DNA of 30,032 bases from JAHJQZ01 sp963676075 (GTDB taxonomy: Bacteria > Pseudomonadota > Alphaproteobacteria > Rhizobiales > Devosiaceae). Below the pieces are notes generated by a model, which ran no database searches, had not been told where the DNA came from, and was given only the letters and a program-made list of their open reading frames with translations. The translations under genes and the position numbers were made by a program. Location: NCBI GenBank assembly GCA_963676075.2, contig CAXXNZ010000023.1, forward strand, positions 1 through 30,032. The letters run 5' to 3'. Below are positions 17,994 to 26,291 of this stretch, piece after piece (the stretch's first letter is position 1; every line of letters starts with the position of its first letter).

Positions 17994-19238
17994 CTATTCG
18001 GCGCCCTTTGCCGCCAGCTCCGCCAGTTTGACGCAGACTTCGGTCGCAACGGCCATGTCCTGCACCGACACCCATTCGAGCGGGCCGTGGATGTTCTGCA
18101 TGCCGGTGAACAGGTTGGGGGTGGGCACGCCCTTTTCGGTGAGGAGAGACCCGTCGGTACCACCGCGGATCGGCACCGAAACCGGATCGATCCCCACCGC
18201 CTTGGTCGCGGCGCGGGCGAGTTCGACCGGGGTCATGTCCTTTTCCAGCCAGTAGCGCATGTTGCGGTATTGCGGACGGATCTCGCAGGTGATCTCTGCG
18301 CGCGGCTCGGTGGCGGCGATGGTCTCGCAGACCTGCCGCAATAGGTCGCCCTTGGCGGCAAGCCCGTCGCGCTCGAAATCGCGGATGATGAACTTGAGCA
18401 CCATCTCCGAGGAGCCTCCGCTCATCTCGACGGCGTGGATGAAGCCGTCGCGATCTTCGGTCGTCTCCGGCGTCATCGTCACCTGCGGCAGCGTATCGAC
18501 GATCTTTGCGGCCAGATGGATGGCATTGACCAGCTTATCCTTGGCCCAGCCGGGATGGATGGAAACGCCTTTGACCCGGATCTCGGCGGCATCGGCCGAA
18601 AAGCTCTCATATTCGATCTCGCCGACCCCGGAACCGTCGAACGTATAGGCGAAATCGCACCCCAGATCCTTTGGCAGACGATCGTCGACACCGCGGCCGA
18701 TTTCCTCGTCCGGCGTGAACGCGATACGGATCGGACCGTGGGCGATAGCAGGGTTGGCAAGAAGGTGGCGCGCCGCCGTCATGATGATCGCAACGCCTGC
18801 CTTGTCGTCCGCCCCCAGCAGCGTCGTGCCAGATGCCGTGATGATGTCATGGCCGATCTTTTCGGCGAGATAGGCGCTCTCGTCGGGTGACAGCACCAGT
18901 TCGGCATTGTCCGGATAGGTGATGTCGCCGCCATTATAGCCGCGCACGACACGCGGTTTGACGCCGGTTGCGTTGAACTGCGGCGCCGTATCGACATGAG
19001 CGAGAAAGCCAACCGTCGGTCCGGGCGCCGTGGCGGGGATCGTCGCCAGCACGGCCCCATACTCGGTGATCTGCACGTCCTCGGCGCCGATGTCCTTGAG
19101 CTCTGTTTCGAGCAGACGCAGCATATCGAACTGGATGTCGGTGCTCGGTTGCGTCGGCGAACTCTCATCGGACTGCGTATCGATGGCGCAATAGCGGACA
19201 AGACGGGTCTCGAGTTCGATGTCGAAGGTGCTGGTCAT
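17994..19238 (-). CDS. pepT: Peptidase T (tripeptide aminopeptidase)
   Basis: A 414-residue M20B zinc aminopeptidase of normal length; it removes N-terminal residues from tripeptides in the cytoplasm. Metal ligands and catalytic residues are visible: HVDTAPQ (His81, Asp83), LGADDKAG (Asp144), PDEEIGRG (Glu178, Glu179) and RGGTDGS near residue 370. The lid/dimerisation domain lies between, starting around SIHPGWAKDKLVNAI. It is the last gene of the minus-strand block, 56 bases after yacG. Confidence 0.95.
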   Translation of the reverse strand: MTSTFDIELETRLVRYCAIDTQSDESSPTQPSTDIQFDMLRLLETELKDIGAEDVQITEYGAVLATIPATAPGPTVGFLAHVDTAPQFNATGVKPRVVRGYNGGDITYPDNAELVLSPDESAYLAEKIGHDIITASGTTLLGADDKAGVAIIMTAARHLLANPAIAHGPIRIAFTPDEEIGRGVDDRLPKDLGCDFAYTFDGSGVGEIEYESFSADAAEIRVKGVSIHPGWAKDKLVNAIHLAAKIVDTLPQVTMTPETTEDRDGFIHAVEMSGGSSEMVLKFIIRDFERDGLAAKGDLLRQVCETIAATEPRAEITCEIRPQYRNMRYWLEKDMTPVELARAATKAVGIDPVSVPIRGGTDGSLLTEKGVPTPNLFTGMQNIHGPLEWVSVQDMAVATEVCVKLAELAAKGAE

Positions 19239-19294
19239 TTTTCAAGCTGCTTTTGTGAAGGGAACCTGGAAGCACAGTTTGCGGGTTCGTGGGG

Positions 19295-19510
19295 TTAGTC
19301 GTCGTCCCCGCCGGTTTCCGGCGTGCTGATGTCGTTCTCGTCATCCTCCTCAGGACGGGCCGGAATGACATAGGCGCCGGAGAGCCAGCGATTGAGATCG
19401 ATGTCGGCGCAACGGGCCGAGCAGAACGGGTGATACTGCTGCACCGATGGCTTGGAACAGATCGGACAGGGGCGCGTCGGGCGCAAACGGGTAATTTTGG
19501 TGTCGCTCAT
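19295..19510 (-). CDS. yacG: DNA gyrase inhibitor YacG (zinc-binding)
   Basis: A 71-residue protein with Cys15, Cys18, Cys30 and Cys34 (CPIC, then CSARC) forming the treble-clef zinc site, then DLNRWLSGAYVIP and an acidic tail. This matches YacG, which binds GyrB and inhibits supercoiling in E. coli. Its ATG overlaps the stop of the upstream RNA-ligase-like gene by one base (TAATG), implying translational coupling. Confidence 0.93.
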   Translation of the reverse strand: MSDTKITRLRPTRPCPICSKPSVQQYHPFCSARCADIDLNRWLSGAYVIPARPEEDDENDISTPETGGDDD

Positions 19511-20070
19511 TATCCCCTCAATTCGATATGCGCGACGGACGTGATGGCGGTTGGCCGCACGTCTACCACATCGAGGCTGGCGATACGGCCGGCAACCGCG
19601 AAACCGTCACGGTTGAGATCGGCGGCGAGCTGGTCGAGCGAGCCCAGATCCTCACTGCGGGCCAGGGAGAGATGCGGTACGAAATCGATGTCGCGCCTGA
19701 GATATTTGCGCAACCAGCCGGCATTGAGGCTGGCATGCAGGGACAGCATCGCCGTCACCCCCAGTTCGGGAACAAGACTTGCGTAGAAGCGCCGTGCAAC
19801 CGCGTCATGACGAACGGCAGTGAAGCGCGCTTCAAAGGCAAAGGACGGCATGGAGGCCACGCGCTGGCGCACTTCCGCTTCGATGTCATCAGGCGCACGG
19901 CCATGAACACCGAACACAAAGGTGAAATGCCCCCCGATGCGATCGTGAAGTGGATCGTTGGCGGCGCGGATGGCCTCCAGACGCCGGGCCGTGCCGTCAT
20001 CGAGTTCGGGCAGCGCGACGACGAACAACCCCGCCGTCGGCTCAGCAACGCCAACAGAGCTGTCAGACAC
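19510..20070 (-). CDS. 2'-5' RNA ligase/cyclic phosphodiesterase-like (2H) protein
   Basis: A 186-residue protein of the 2H phosphoesterase superfamily. The two motifs H-x-T/S-x are seen as HFTFVFG and HLSLAR, separated by about 85 residues, the usual spacing. Start GTG 20070 is chosen because it overlaps the maf stop (an 8-base overlap) and begins the conserved domain; an upstream frame extending to 20223 would lie entirely inside maf. The protein may hydrolyse or form 2'-5' RNA linkages or cyclic phosphates; the physiological substrate is unknown. Coupled to yacG downstream. Confidence 0.8.
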   Translation of the reverse strand: MSDSSVGVAEPTAGLFVVALPELDDGTARRLEAIRAANDPLHDRIGGHFTFVFGVHGRAPDDIEAEVRQRVASMPSFAFEARFTAVRHDAVARRFYASLVPELGVTAMLSLHASLNAGWLRKYLRRDIDFVPHLSLARSEDLGSLDQLAADLNRDGFAVAGRIASLDVVDVRPTAITSVAHIELRG

Positions 20071-20701
20071 CAGCAAGCCCTGGCTGATTGAGCCAGTTGA
20101 AATGGACCGGGTATCCCTCGCTGCTAAGCAGCGAGACTGTCTCATAAAGCGGCAGGCCGACAACAGCGGAATAGGATCCCGAGAGCTTGACGGCGAAGGC
20201 GCCGGCAATCCCCTGGATAGCATAGCCCCCGGCCTTGCCGCGCCATTCGGCGCTGGCCAGATAGGCTTCGGTTTCCTTGGACGTCAGTCGCTTGAAGCGA
20301 ATACGGGTCTCGACCATGCGTCGGCGCAGGCGTCCCGAGGCATTGATGAGGCTCAGCCCTGTATACACACGATGGCTGCGCCCGCTCAGAAGCCTGAGGC
20401 ACATGGCCGCCTCTTCCATCGTCTCAGCCTTGGGCAGGATTCGGCGGCCGACGGCAACAACCGTGTCGGCGGCAAGGATCAATCCGTTGTCCGACAGCCC
20501 CGACTGGCGCGCCTTGTGCTGCGCCGTCATGGCCTTGAGATCGGCCAGACGCTGAGCCAGCCGGCGTGGCAGTTCGCCCTTGTCCGGTGTCTCGTCGACA
20601 TTGGCCGGCACAAGATGTTCGGGCTCGATGCCGACCTGATTCAACAGGGCCAGCCGTCGCGGCGAAGACGAAGCAAGTATAAGATCTGGGCGACGCGCCA
20701 T
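20063..20701 (-). CDS. maf: Maf family nucleoside triphosphate pyrophosphatase
   Basis: A 212-residue protein. The N-terminal LILASSSPRRLALL (SSSPRR at residues 11-16) is the Maf signature, followed by ILAADTVVAVGRRILPK with the catalytic Asp, YTGLSLI and GKAGGYAIQG. Maf proteins hydrolyse modified or canonical NTPs and are linked to septum control. It starts 14 bases after infA on the minus strand, the usual order in Hyphomicrobiales. Confidence 0.95.
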   Translation of the reverse strand: MARRPDLILASSSPRRLALLNQVGIEPEHLVPANVDETPDKGELPRRLAQRLADLKAMTAQHKARQSGLSDNGLILAADTVVAVGRRILPKAETMEEAAMCLRLLSGRSHRVYTGLSLINASGRLRRRMVETRIRFKRLTSKETEAYLASAEWRGKAGGYAIQGIAGAFAVKLSGSYSAVVGLPLYETVSLLSSEGYPVHFNWLNQPGLAGV

Positions 20702-20715
20702 TGGCTTGGGCCTGG

Positions 20716-20934
20716 CTACTTGAACCGATAGGTGATTCGGCCCTTGGTCAGGTCATAAGGGGTCATCTCGACCAGAACCTTGTCGCCGACAAGAACGCGG
20801 ATGCGATTCTTGCGCATGCGGCCGGCGGTGTGGGCGATGATTTCGTGTTCGTTTTCGAGTTTGACGCGAAACGTCGCATTGGGCAGCAGTTCCGTGACCA
20901 CGCCCGGGAACTCGAGCACTTCTTCCTTTGCCAT
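20716..20934 (-). CDS. infA: Translation initiation factor IF-1
   Basis: A 72-residue S1-like OB-fold protein, the exact family length: MAKEEVLEFPGVV, then NATFRVKLENEHEIIAHTAGRMRKNRIRVLVGD and ending RITYRFK. ATG 20934 has AGGAGA 5 bases upstream; a longer frame upstream would add unrelated residues. It assists start-site selection on the 30S subunit. A terminator-like hairpin lies 36 bases upstream. Confidence 0.98.
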   Translation of the reverse strand: MAKEEVLEFPGVVTELLPNATFRVKLENEHEIIAHTAGRMRKNRIRVLVGDKVLVEMTPYDLTKGRITYRFK

Positions 20935-20970
20935 TACTTCTCCTGGAATGGCCGGCATCAATGCCAGCGC

Positions 20971-20999
20971 AAAAAGCCCGGATTGAGGCAACCCCGGGC
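20971..20999 (-). terminator. Rho-independent terminator between the phosphatase fusion gene and infA
   Basis: On the minus strand GCCCGG (20999-20994) pairs with CCGGGC (20981-20976) and is followed by five T. The loop is 12 bases. It lies 25 bases after the fusion gene stop, so read-through must be partial or infA has its own upstream promoter. Confidence 0.7.
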
Positions 21000-21024
21000 G
21001 AATTCGCGCGCAAGCTACCGGAAA

Positions 21025-22023
21025 TCAAACGTTTTGTGAACCACCCGCTACAAGTGGCGACAAGCGGTCGCGAACCTTGCGGTCCAGAAGGTCCCGAACC
21101 TCGCGATAAACGGCAAGGCGCTGATCGCGGGAACCCTCGGAAAGGCTCGGGTCCGGCACCTCCCAACGCTCGATCGAAGACGCCTTTATATCCAGTGCCG
21201 CCACCTCTTCGGCACCCTCGTCGCTCAATGGCACCACGAGGTCGAAATGCAGCAAGGCCAGCTCGTCGAGCGTGTGCGGGGTGTGGGCCGACATGTCGAC
21301 CCCCTTCTCGTCCATGACCTGATGAACGAATCCGTCGATCACACCGTTGCGAACCCCTGCGGAGCGGGCGATCACCCCGGACGGAAAGGCCTGTCGCGCC
21401 AGCGCCGCCGCCATCGGCGAACGGACCGAGTTCATCGAGCACACGAACAGCACCAGCGGCAAACTCTGGTCGCGCGGATCGATGCGTGCGGCATAGGGCT
21501 GGACGGCGCAGATCAGCGTGAACAGCCGGCGCGCCGTCTCGTGATCCATCTCGATTTTGCCCTTGAGCCGCGAAATCAGCAGATCGGCCGCCTCGTTGTG
21601 CAGCCCCCGCCGCCCCATATCGACCGCCTCGATCTGGAAGGTCGAACCGGTTTTGACGGCAGCGAAATAGGCATCGCGGATACGGAAATAGTCGCGGATC
21701 AGACCGGAAAACGGGCTGAGCGACAGATAATGCGCCGCGATCGGCTCGAAACTGTCCGCGGTGCGGATGTCGAGCGAGATGTAGTTGCCCATGATCGACA
21801 AATGCAGAGCATAGGGCCCTTCCGTCCCGGACTTCGCCGGGCGGAACCGGTTGTCCTCAACCAGCTCGTCGATCGCCAGATGCCACTCATGCTCGGCGTC
21901 GGGCGTGATCGAGGTGATGGTGTAGGGGTCGAGGGTGACCGTCGAGATCCTGTCCTCGGCCCCGTAAGTTCTGGTGCTGGCGCTATCGGTTGAGGCGGAT
22001 CGAGACGGATCGTCCATGGGCAC
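21025..22023 (-). CDS. UPF0262 protein fused to a low-molecular-weight protein tyrosine phosphatase-like domain
   Basis: 332 residues. Residues about 25-175 are the UPF0262 domain, with HYLSLSPFSGLIRDYF and IEAVDMGRRGLHNEAADLL followed by ETARRLFTLICAV. From 188 runs an LMW-PTP-like domain: VLFVCSMNSVRSPMA with Cys195-x5-Arg201 (the P-loop), and WEVPDPSLSEG supplying the general-acid Asp. The two are usually adjacent separate genes in this order between hisD and infA. Here they share one frame through a linker of about 13 residues with no stop or ATG. GTG 22023 is chosen because GGAGG lies 6 bases upstream. It overlaps the hisD end by 41 bases. UPF0262 has no known function. Confidence 0.8.
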   Translation of the reverse strand: MPMDDPSRSASTDSASTRTYGAEDRISTVTLDPYTITSITPDAEHEWHLAIDELVEDNRFRPAKSGTEGPYALHLSIMGNYISLDIRTADSFEPIAAHYLSLSPFSGLIRDYFRIRDAYFAAVKTGSTFQIEAVDMGRRGLHNEAADLLISRLKGKIEMDHETARRLFTLICAVQPYAARIDPRDQSLPLVLFVCSMNSVRSPMAAALARQAFPSGVIARSAGVRNGVIDGFVHQVMDEKGVDMSAHTPHTLDELALLHFDLVVPLSDEGAEEVAALDIKASSIERWEVPDPSLSEGSRDQRLAVYREVRDLLDRKVRDRLSPLVAGGSQNV

Positions 22024-23275
22024 TCAGGTCCTCCGATTCGGCCAGGGTCACGGTCGCAGCGCCCAGTTCGGCCAGCGCATCCGGCGTGCATTGGAGCACG
22101 GAAATCCGTTTGACGAAATCGAGAACGCCGAGACCAGAGGCAAACCGTGCCGAACGCGCCGTCGGCAGGACGTGATTGGTGCCGCCGAGATAATCGCCGA
22201 TTGCTTCGGGCGTGTGGTGGCCGAGAAAAACCGCGCCGGCGTTTTTCACGCCCTTGAGCAGAGCCATCGGCTCGTCGACTGACAGTTCGAGATGCTCAGG
22301 CGCCATGCGGTTGGCGATATCGAGCGCCGTCTCAAACGAATCGACTGTGATCACCGCGCCGTATTCCTGCCAGCCCTCGCGGGTCAGCTCGGCGCGCGGC
22401 AGCACTTCCAATTGCCGTTCGACTTCGGCGACAACCTCATCGGCAAGCTTTTGTGAGGTGACGACGGCAACGCCCTGTGCGCCGGCACCATGTTCGGTCT
22501 GGGCCAGAAGGTCGGCGGCAATATAGGCCGGATTGGCGCTTTCGTCGGCGATCACCAGCACTTCGGACGGCCCGGCGATCATGTCGATGCCGACCGTGCC
22601 AAAGACCTGGCGTTTGGCGGCGGCAACATAGGCGTTGCCCGGCCCGACGATCTTGTCGACCGGGGCGATCGTATCGGTGCCGAAAGCCAGCGCGGCCACG
22701 GCCTGCGCCCCGCCGATGCGGTAGATTTCGGTAATGCCGCAGATCCGGGCCGCTGCCAGAACGGTCGGATTGACCTCACCATTGGGCGTCGGCACGACCA
22801 TGGCCAGCCGCTCAACGCCGGCAACGATTGCCGGCACGGCGTTCATGATCACCGAAGACGGATAAGACGCCAGCCCACCCGGCACGTAGAGCCCGGCAGC
22901 GGTCACCGGCACCCATTTGGTGCCGAGCGTTACCCCGAGCGCATCCTGATACAGCTCGTCCTCGGGCATCTGGCGCTTGTGGTGAGCCATGACCCGGTCA
23001 TAGGCGAGCTTGAGTGCTGCCCTCAGCTCCTCGGACGTGCTGTTCCAAGCTGCGTCGATCTCTTCTTCCGAGAAGTGAAGTGTTTCCGGCGTCAGGTCGA
23101 GATGATCGAATTTGGCGGTCAGCTCGATGATGGCGGCGTCCCCCCGGGTGCGCACATCGGCGATGATTTTCTGCACGGTCTCCCCTACTTCGACCGTGGT
23201 TTCGCGCTTTTGCGCCAGGAAGGCGTCGAACGACGCGGCAAATCCATCCTCGCGGCTTGAGAGCATCAGGGGCAT
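21983..23275 (-). CDS. hisD: Histidinol dehydrogenase
   Basis: A 430-residue enzyme of normal length catalysing the last two oxidations of histidine synthesis (L-histidinol to L-histidine, NAD and zinc dependent). Visible features are LAQTEHG (Gln259, His262 zinc ligands), MAPEHLEL (Glu327 and His328, catalytic bases), GDYLGGTNHVLPT (Asp361 zinc ligand) and GPGNAYVAAAK in the NAD site. All are intact. It overlaps the UPF0262 fusion gene downstream and follows the DUF2948 gene by 42 bases. Confidence 0.96.
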   Translation of the reverse strand: MPLMLSSREDGFAASFDAFLAQKRETTVEVGETVQKIIADVRTRGDAAIIELTAKFDHLDLTPETLHFSEEEIDAAWNSTSEELRAALKLAYDRVMAHHKRQMPEDELYQDALGVTLGTKWVPVTAAGLYVPGGLASYPSSVIMNAVPAIVAGVERLAMVVPTPNGEVNPTVLAAARICGITEIYRIGGAQAVAALAFGTDTIAPVDKIVGPGNAYVAAAKRQVFGTVGIDMIAGPSEVLVIADESANPAYIAADLLAQTEHGAGAQGVAVVTSQKLADEVVAEVERQLEVLPRAELTREGWQEYGAVITVDSFETALDIANRMAPEHLELSVDEPMALLKGVKNAGAVFLGHHTPEAIGDYLGGTNHVLPTARSARFASGLGVLDFVKRISVLQCTPDALAELGAATVTLAESEDLSAHGRSVSIRLNR

Positions 23276-23317
23276 GACTTGAGTCCGTTTGCTGGCGTCA
23301 GGGTCTGTGGCGCGACT

Positions 23318-23752
23318 TTACTCGGGCAGGTTGTGGACGGGAACGGCCTTGGCTGCCCAAGCTGCGCCGAGGTCATGCAATCGCGCTTCCAGGCACTCGA
23401 CGTCAAGCGCCACGGTGCCGCCCCCGGCAAAATCAAGGGTGATCGTGCCCGCCGGCTTGTCGGTTTCCTCGAAACGGATGGCCAGGAGTTCGAGCACGCC
23501 TTCGCGGGCATTGATGTTGAAGCCGGCAGTACGGGCAGCGGTCACATGTTCGAACCGCAATGCGGCGCGCTTGCGCTCGCCCTTGCCGCGCCCCTTGGCG
23601 GTGGTCCAGTCAAAGCGGTTGACCAGAAGGGCGAAGCGGCGGTCTTCAGCCGCATATCCCATGTCTTCGACCTTGAGCACCGCGTCCTGCACATGAGCGG
23701 AAACGACCTCCAGGTCCTCGGCGTCAACTGCGATGAGCTTGAGATCGGTCAT
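23318..23752 (-). CDS. DUF2948 family protein
   Basis: A 144-residue protein starting MTDLKLIAVDAEDLEVVSAHVQDAVLK, the recognisable opening of DUF2948 proteins found between murA and hisD in Hyphomicrobiales. It continues RFALLVNRFDW, RAALRFEHV and ARLHDLGA near the end. ATG 23752 is chosen because homology starts there; an upstream extension to 23878 gives residues without family features. The function is unknown; conservation beside hisD suggests a shared operon. Confidence 0.85.
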   Translation of the reverse strand: MTDLKLIAVDAEDLEVVSAHVQDAVLKVEDMGYAAEDRRFALLVNRFDWTTAKGRGKGERKRAALRFEHVTAARTAGFNINAREGVLELLAIRFEETDKPAGTITLDFAGGGTVALDVECLEARLHDLGAAWAAKAVPVHNLPE

Positions 23753-23908
23753 GGTTCGTGCCTGCTTGTTGTCCTTGCAGCGCAGGTTTCGGCCCGCGCG
23801 CTCGGATATCCTGTTGAGTTGCGGCACATTTGGGCATCTGACACGCCGAATGCAAGCCATTGATGAGGCTGTGGCCAATTGCCGTCCGGCAGGGCAGTCG
23901 CCAATCAG

Positions 23909-25195
23909 TTAGCCAAGACGCTCGATATCGGCGCCGCAAGCCCTGAGCTTTTCCTCGAGCCGTTCGAAACCGCGATCGAGGTGATAGATGCGATTGACGG
24001 TGGTCTCGCCACGCGCCGCCAGCCCGGCGATAACCAGCGACACCGAAGCCCTGAGATCGGTCGCCATGACCTTGGCGCCCTTCAGTTCGGGCACCCCGGT
24101 AACATGGGCCTCCTGGCCTTCGACCTTGATATCGGCGCCAAAGCGCATCAGCTCGGCGACATGCATGAAGCGGTTCTCGAAAATGGTCTCGCGAATGACG
24201 CTGGTGCCGTTGGCGCGTGTCATCAGCGCCATGAATTGGGCCTGCAAATCGGTCGGGAAGCCCGGAAACGGATCGATTTCGACGTCAACCGCCTTCAATC
24301 CATTGCCATTGCGCGACACGCGAACGCCGCCGGGTTCGGTGACGACATCGGTGCCGGTCTGGAGAAGGACGTCGAGCGCCGCCTGCAGATGTTCGGCTCG
24401 GGCGCCGCTCAGCAGAACGTCGCCACCGGCCATGGCGACTGCCATGGCAAACGTGCCGGTTTCGATGCGGTCGGGAATGACGTCGACCTCGGCGCCGTGA
24501 AGATCGCTGACGCCCTCGATGGTCAGCGTACGCGTGCCGATACCCGAAATCTTCGCGCCCATGGCGACAAGGCATTCGGCAACATTGACGATCTCGGGTT
24601 CGGTGGCGGCGTTCTCGATGATGGTCGTGCCCTTGGCCAGTGTCGCCGCCATCATGATGGTGTGGGTGGCGCCGACCGAAACACGCGGCAATTCGACCCG
24701 GCCGCCAACAAGGCCGCCCGGTGCTCGGGCGACAACATAGCCCTCGTCGATATCAATTTCGGCACCGAGCGCCTTCAGGCCGGACAGGAAAAAGTCGACC
24801 GGACGCGTTCCGATGGCGCAGCCACCAGGCAAAGAGACGCGCGCTTCATGCATACGCGCCAGCAGCGGCCCGATGACCCAGAAGCTGGCGCGCATGGTCG
24901 AGACCAGTTCGTAGGGTGCGCAGGTGTCGATGATCTCCGCAGCCGTCAGCGACATGCGCTGACCGCGATCATCGATATCGGTCGGCTTGCGTCCGTGTAC
25001 GCCGATATCGACGCCATGGTTTTCCAGGATGCGCTCGAGCTGCTGCACGTCGGCCAGACGCGGCACATTGTTCAGCACCAACGCTTCCGGCGTCAGAAGC
25101 GAAGCGATCATCAGAGGCAGGGCGGCATTCTTGGCGCCGGAAATCGGGATCGAACCGTTGAGTTCGTTCTCGCCCCTCAGTCTGATGCTGTCCAT
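23909..25195 (-). CDS. murA: UDP-N-acetylglucosamine 1-carboxyvinyltransferase
   Basis: A 428-residue MurA; first committed step of peptidoglycan synthesis, transferring enolpyruvate from PEP to UDP-GlcNAc in the cytoplasm. ISGAKNAALPLM near residue 20 and LPGGCAIGTRPVDFF with the catalytic Cys126 are intact, as are the inside-out barrel repeats. The Cys predicts normal fosfomycin sensitivity. It is first of the block after the 50-residue basic gene; 156 bases separate it from DUF2948. Confidence 0.97.
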   Translation of the reverse strand: MDSIRLRGENELNGSIPISGAKNAALPLMIASLLTPEALVLNNVPRLADVQQLERILENHGVDIGVHGRKPTDIDDRGQRMSLTAAEIIDTCAPYELVSTMRASFWVIGPLLARMHEARVSLPGGCAIGTRPVDFFLSGLKALGAEIDIDEGYVVARAPGGLVGGRVELPRVSVGATHTIMMAATLAKGTTIIENAATEPEIVNVAECLVAMGAKISGIGTRTLTIEGVSDLHGAEVDVIPDRIETGTFAMAVAMAGGDVLLSGARAEHLQAALDVLLQTGTDVVTEPGGVRVSRNGNGLKAVDVEIDPFPGFPTDLQAQFMALMTRANGTSVIRETIFENRFMHVAELMRFGADIKVEGQEAHVTGVPELKGAKVMATDLRASVSLVIAGLAARGETTVNRIYHLDRGFERLEEKLRACGADIERLG

Positions 25196-25298
25196 GAACG
25201 CTCCTTACTCACTTCACTGTTTGCGGGAATCGCCGCGCGGTCGGGCGGCCATGTTAATCACAACCCGTCTGCGACGGAACAGGCAGAAACGTATCGGA

Positions 25299-25451
25299 TC
25301 AGTCCGCTCTGCCGGTGCCGGGCCGGTCTTTTTGCGCGCTGTCCTCAGCCGGTTTTCGTGCTGCGGCCTGCTTTTTGCGACGCTTGAGATTCTCCCGGAG
25401 CTTTGCGGCCAATCTTTGTTGGCGTGCCTGTGAATCGCCGCCGCCTGGCAT
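25299..25451 (-). CDS. Small basic protein upstream of murA (50 residues)
   Basis: A frame of 50 codons beginning MPGGGDSQARQQRLAAKLREN, followed by LKRRKKQAAARKPAEDSA and ending GTGRAD. It is very rich in Arg, Lys, Gln and Ala and predicted to be one long helix. A GGGGG stretch lies 9 bases before the ATG. Short basic proteins of this kind (LRENLKRRK core) are found next to murA in many Hyphomicrobiales; none has a known role as far as I recall. It probably binds nucleic acid or ribosomes, an inference from charge. Confidence 0.7.
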   Translation of the reverse strand: MPGGGDSQARQQRLAAKLRENLKRRKKQAAARKPAEDSAQKDRPGTGRAD

Positions 25452-25653
25452 GGGCTTTGTCCCCCGCTTCGTACCGTCGCAAGACCTGCCAGTTTTTTCG
25501 CCTTGCGTCCAGTTTGGTGCTATGGCAGTAACACCGCGGATTTCGTCGCCGACGTCATTTGTCCTTCCGATCTTAGGGGCAGGGCGAAAGTGATTGATTA
25601 TCCCGCGTTCGAAGCGGAGAAGTAGCCACCGCTTTTCCCGGACGCTCCGGTAA

Positions 25654-25728
<75 letters not shown>

Positions 25729-25795
25729 CTTAACTACCTGATTTCATAAGCGTTTGCGCGAATTGTACCGCCCGCTTTGCCTTGCATGCTCGGCA

Positions 25796-25810
25796 GAACA
25801 TGGCAGGAAC
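25796..25810. promoter_or_regulatory. LexA (SOS) box 1
   Basis: GAAC-ATGGCAG-GAAC, a perfect match to the alphaproteobacterial LexA consensus GAAC-N7-GAAC. It lies 65 bases upstream of the nuclease-like gene. Confidence 0.75.
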
Positions 25811-25844
25811 TGGTACAACTCGACGTGTAAAATCCGTGTGGAAT

Positions 25845-25859
25845 GTTCTCGTGACGTTC
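25845..25859. promoter_or_regulatory. LexA (SOS) box 2
   Basis: GTTC-TCGTGAC-GTTC, a perfect GTTC-N7-GTTC site ending 15 bases before the ATG of the nuclease-like gene. With box 1 it gives that gene two LexA sites 49 bases apart. Confidence 0.8.
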
Positions 25860-25874
25860 CGCTATGCTCGCGTC

Positions 25875-26291
25875 ATGTCATTCCTCTGCGCCTTCACCAT
25901 CGCCCATGTCCTCTGGCTCTGTCCGGATGCCGAAGCCGGACGCGGGCCGCGCGAAGCTGAAGTCCGGGCACGCCTATGCTCGGGAATCAAACAAGAGGTC
26001 ACCCTCGGCAAAATGGGGCGAGCCGACTGCGTCTCGACAACGCATGCGATCGAAATTGACTGGTCCGAGAAATGGCACGAGGGTTTGGGCCAGGTGCTGG
26101 CCTATGCCACAGCCACCAGACTGCGGCCTGGATTGGTGCTTGTGTGCCGGCAGGACGAAGCCAATTGCCTTCGGCATTCACTGGCCGCCCAGGAGGTCTT
26201 GTCGGCGCAGAGCCTCACCGCGACCGTTTGGAACTGTGGCTTGGACGCAACCAGCCTTTCCGATTGCCGGAGAGTCGAGGTGGGGAGATGA
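25875..26291 (+). CDS. Exported PD-(D/E)XK nuclease-like protein (SOS-linked)
   Basis: 138 residues. A hydrophobic leader (MSFLCAFTIAHVLWLCPDAEA) suggests export. The core RADCVSTTHAIEIDWSEKWHEGLGQVLAY places Asp51, Glu60, Asp62 and Lys66 in the pattern D-x8-E-x-D-x3-K of small restriction-nuclease-fold proteins, followed by RPGLVLVC, a typical next strand. Homologous small proteins with 'DCLT.THAIE.DF..KW.E.IGQ' are known to me as uncharacterised proteins in bacteria and phages. ATG 25875 is taken since two LexA boxes lie just upstream; an earlier frame start (25782) would put both inside the gene. The stop overlaps the next start (ATGA). The nuclease role is inferred, not proven. Confidence 0.7.
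   Translation: MSFLCAFTIAHVLWLCPDAEAGRGPREAEVRARLCSGIKQEVTLGKMGRADCVSTTHAIEIDWSEKWHEGLGQVLAYATATRLRPGLVLVCRQDEANCLRHSLAAQEVLSAQSLTATVWNCGLDATSLSDCRRVEVGR

Noticed and set aside
20071..20223. Longer N-terminus for the 2'-5' RNA ligase-like gene
   Set aside because: It lies wholly within maf, has no family similarity, and GTG 20070 overlaps the maf stop as expected for coupled genes.
21247..21993. 248-codon plus-strand frame opposite the UPF0262/phosphatase gene
   Set aside because: Composition is that of an antisense frame (His, Asp, Gly, Arg rich) and the minus strand holds two recognisable domains.
23879..25387. 502-codon plus-strand frame opposite murA
   Set aside because: It covers murA in antisense; the murA reading is unambiguous.
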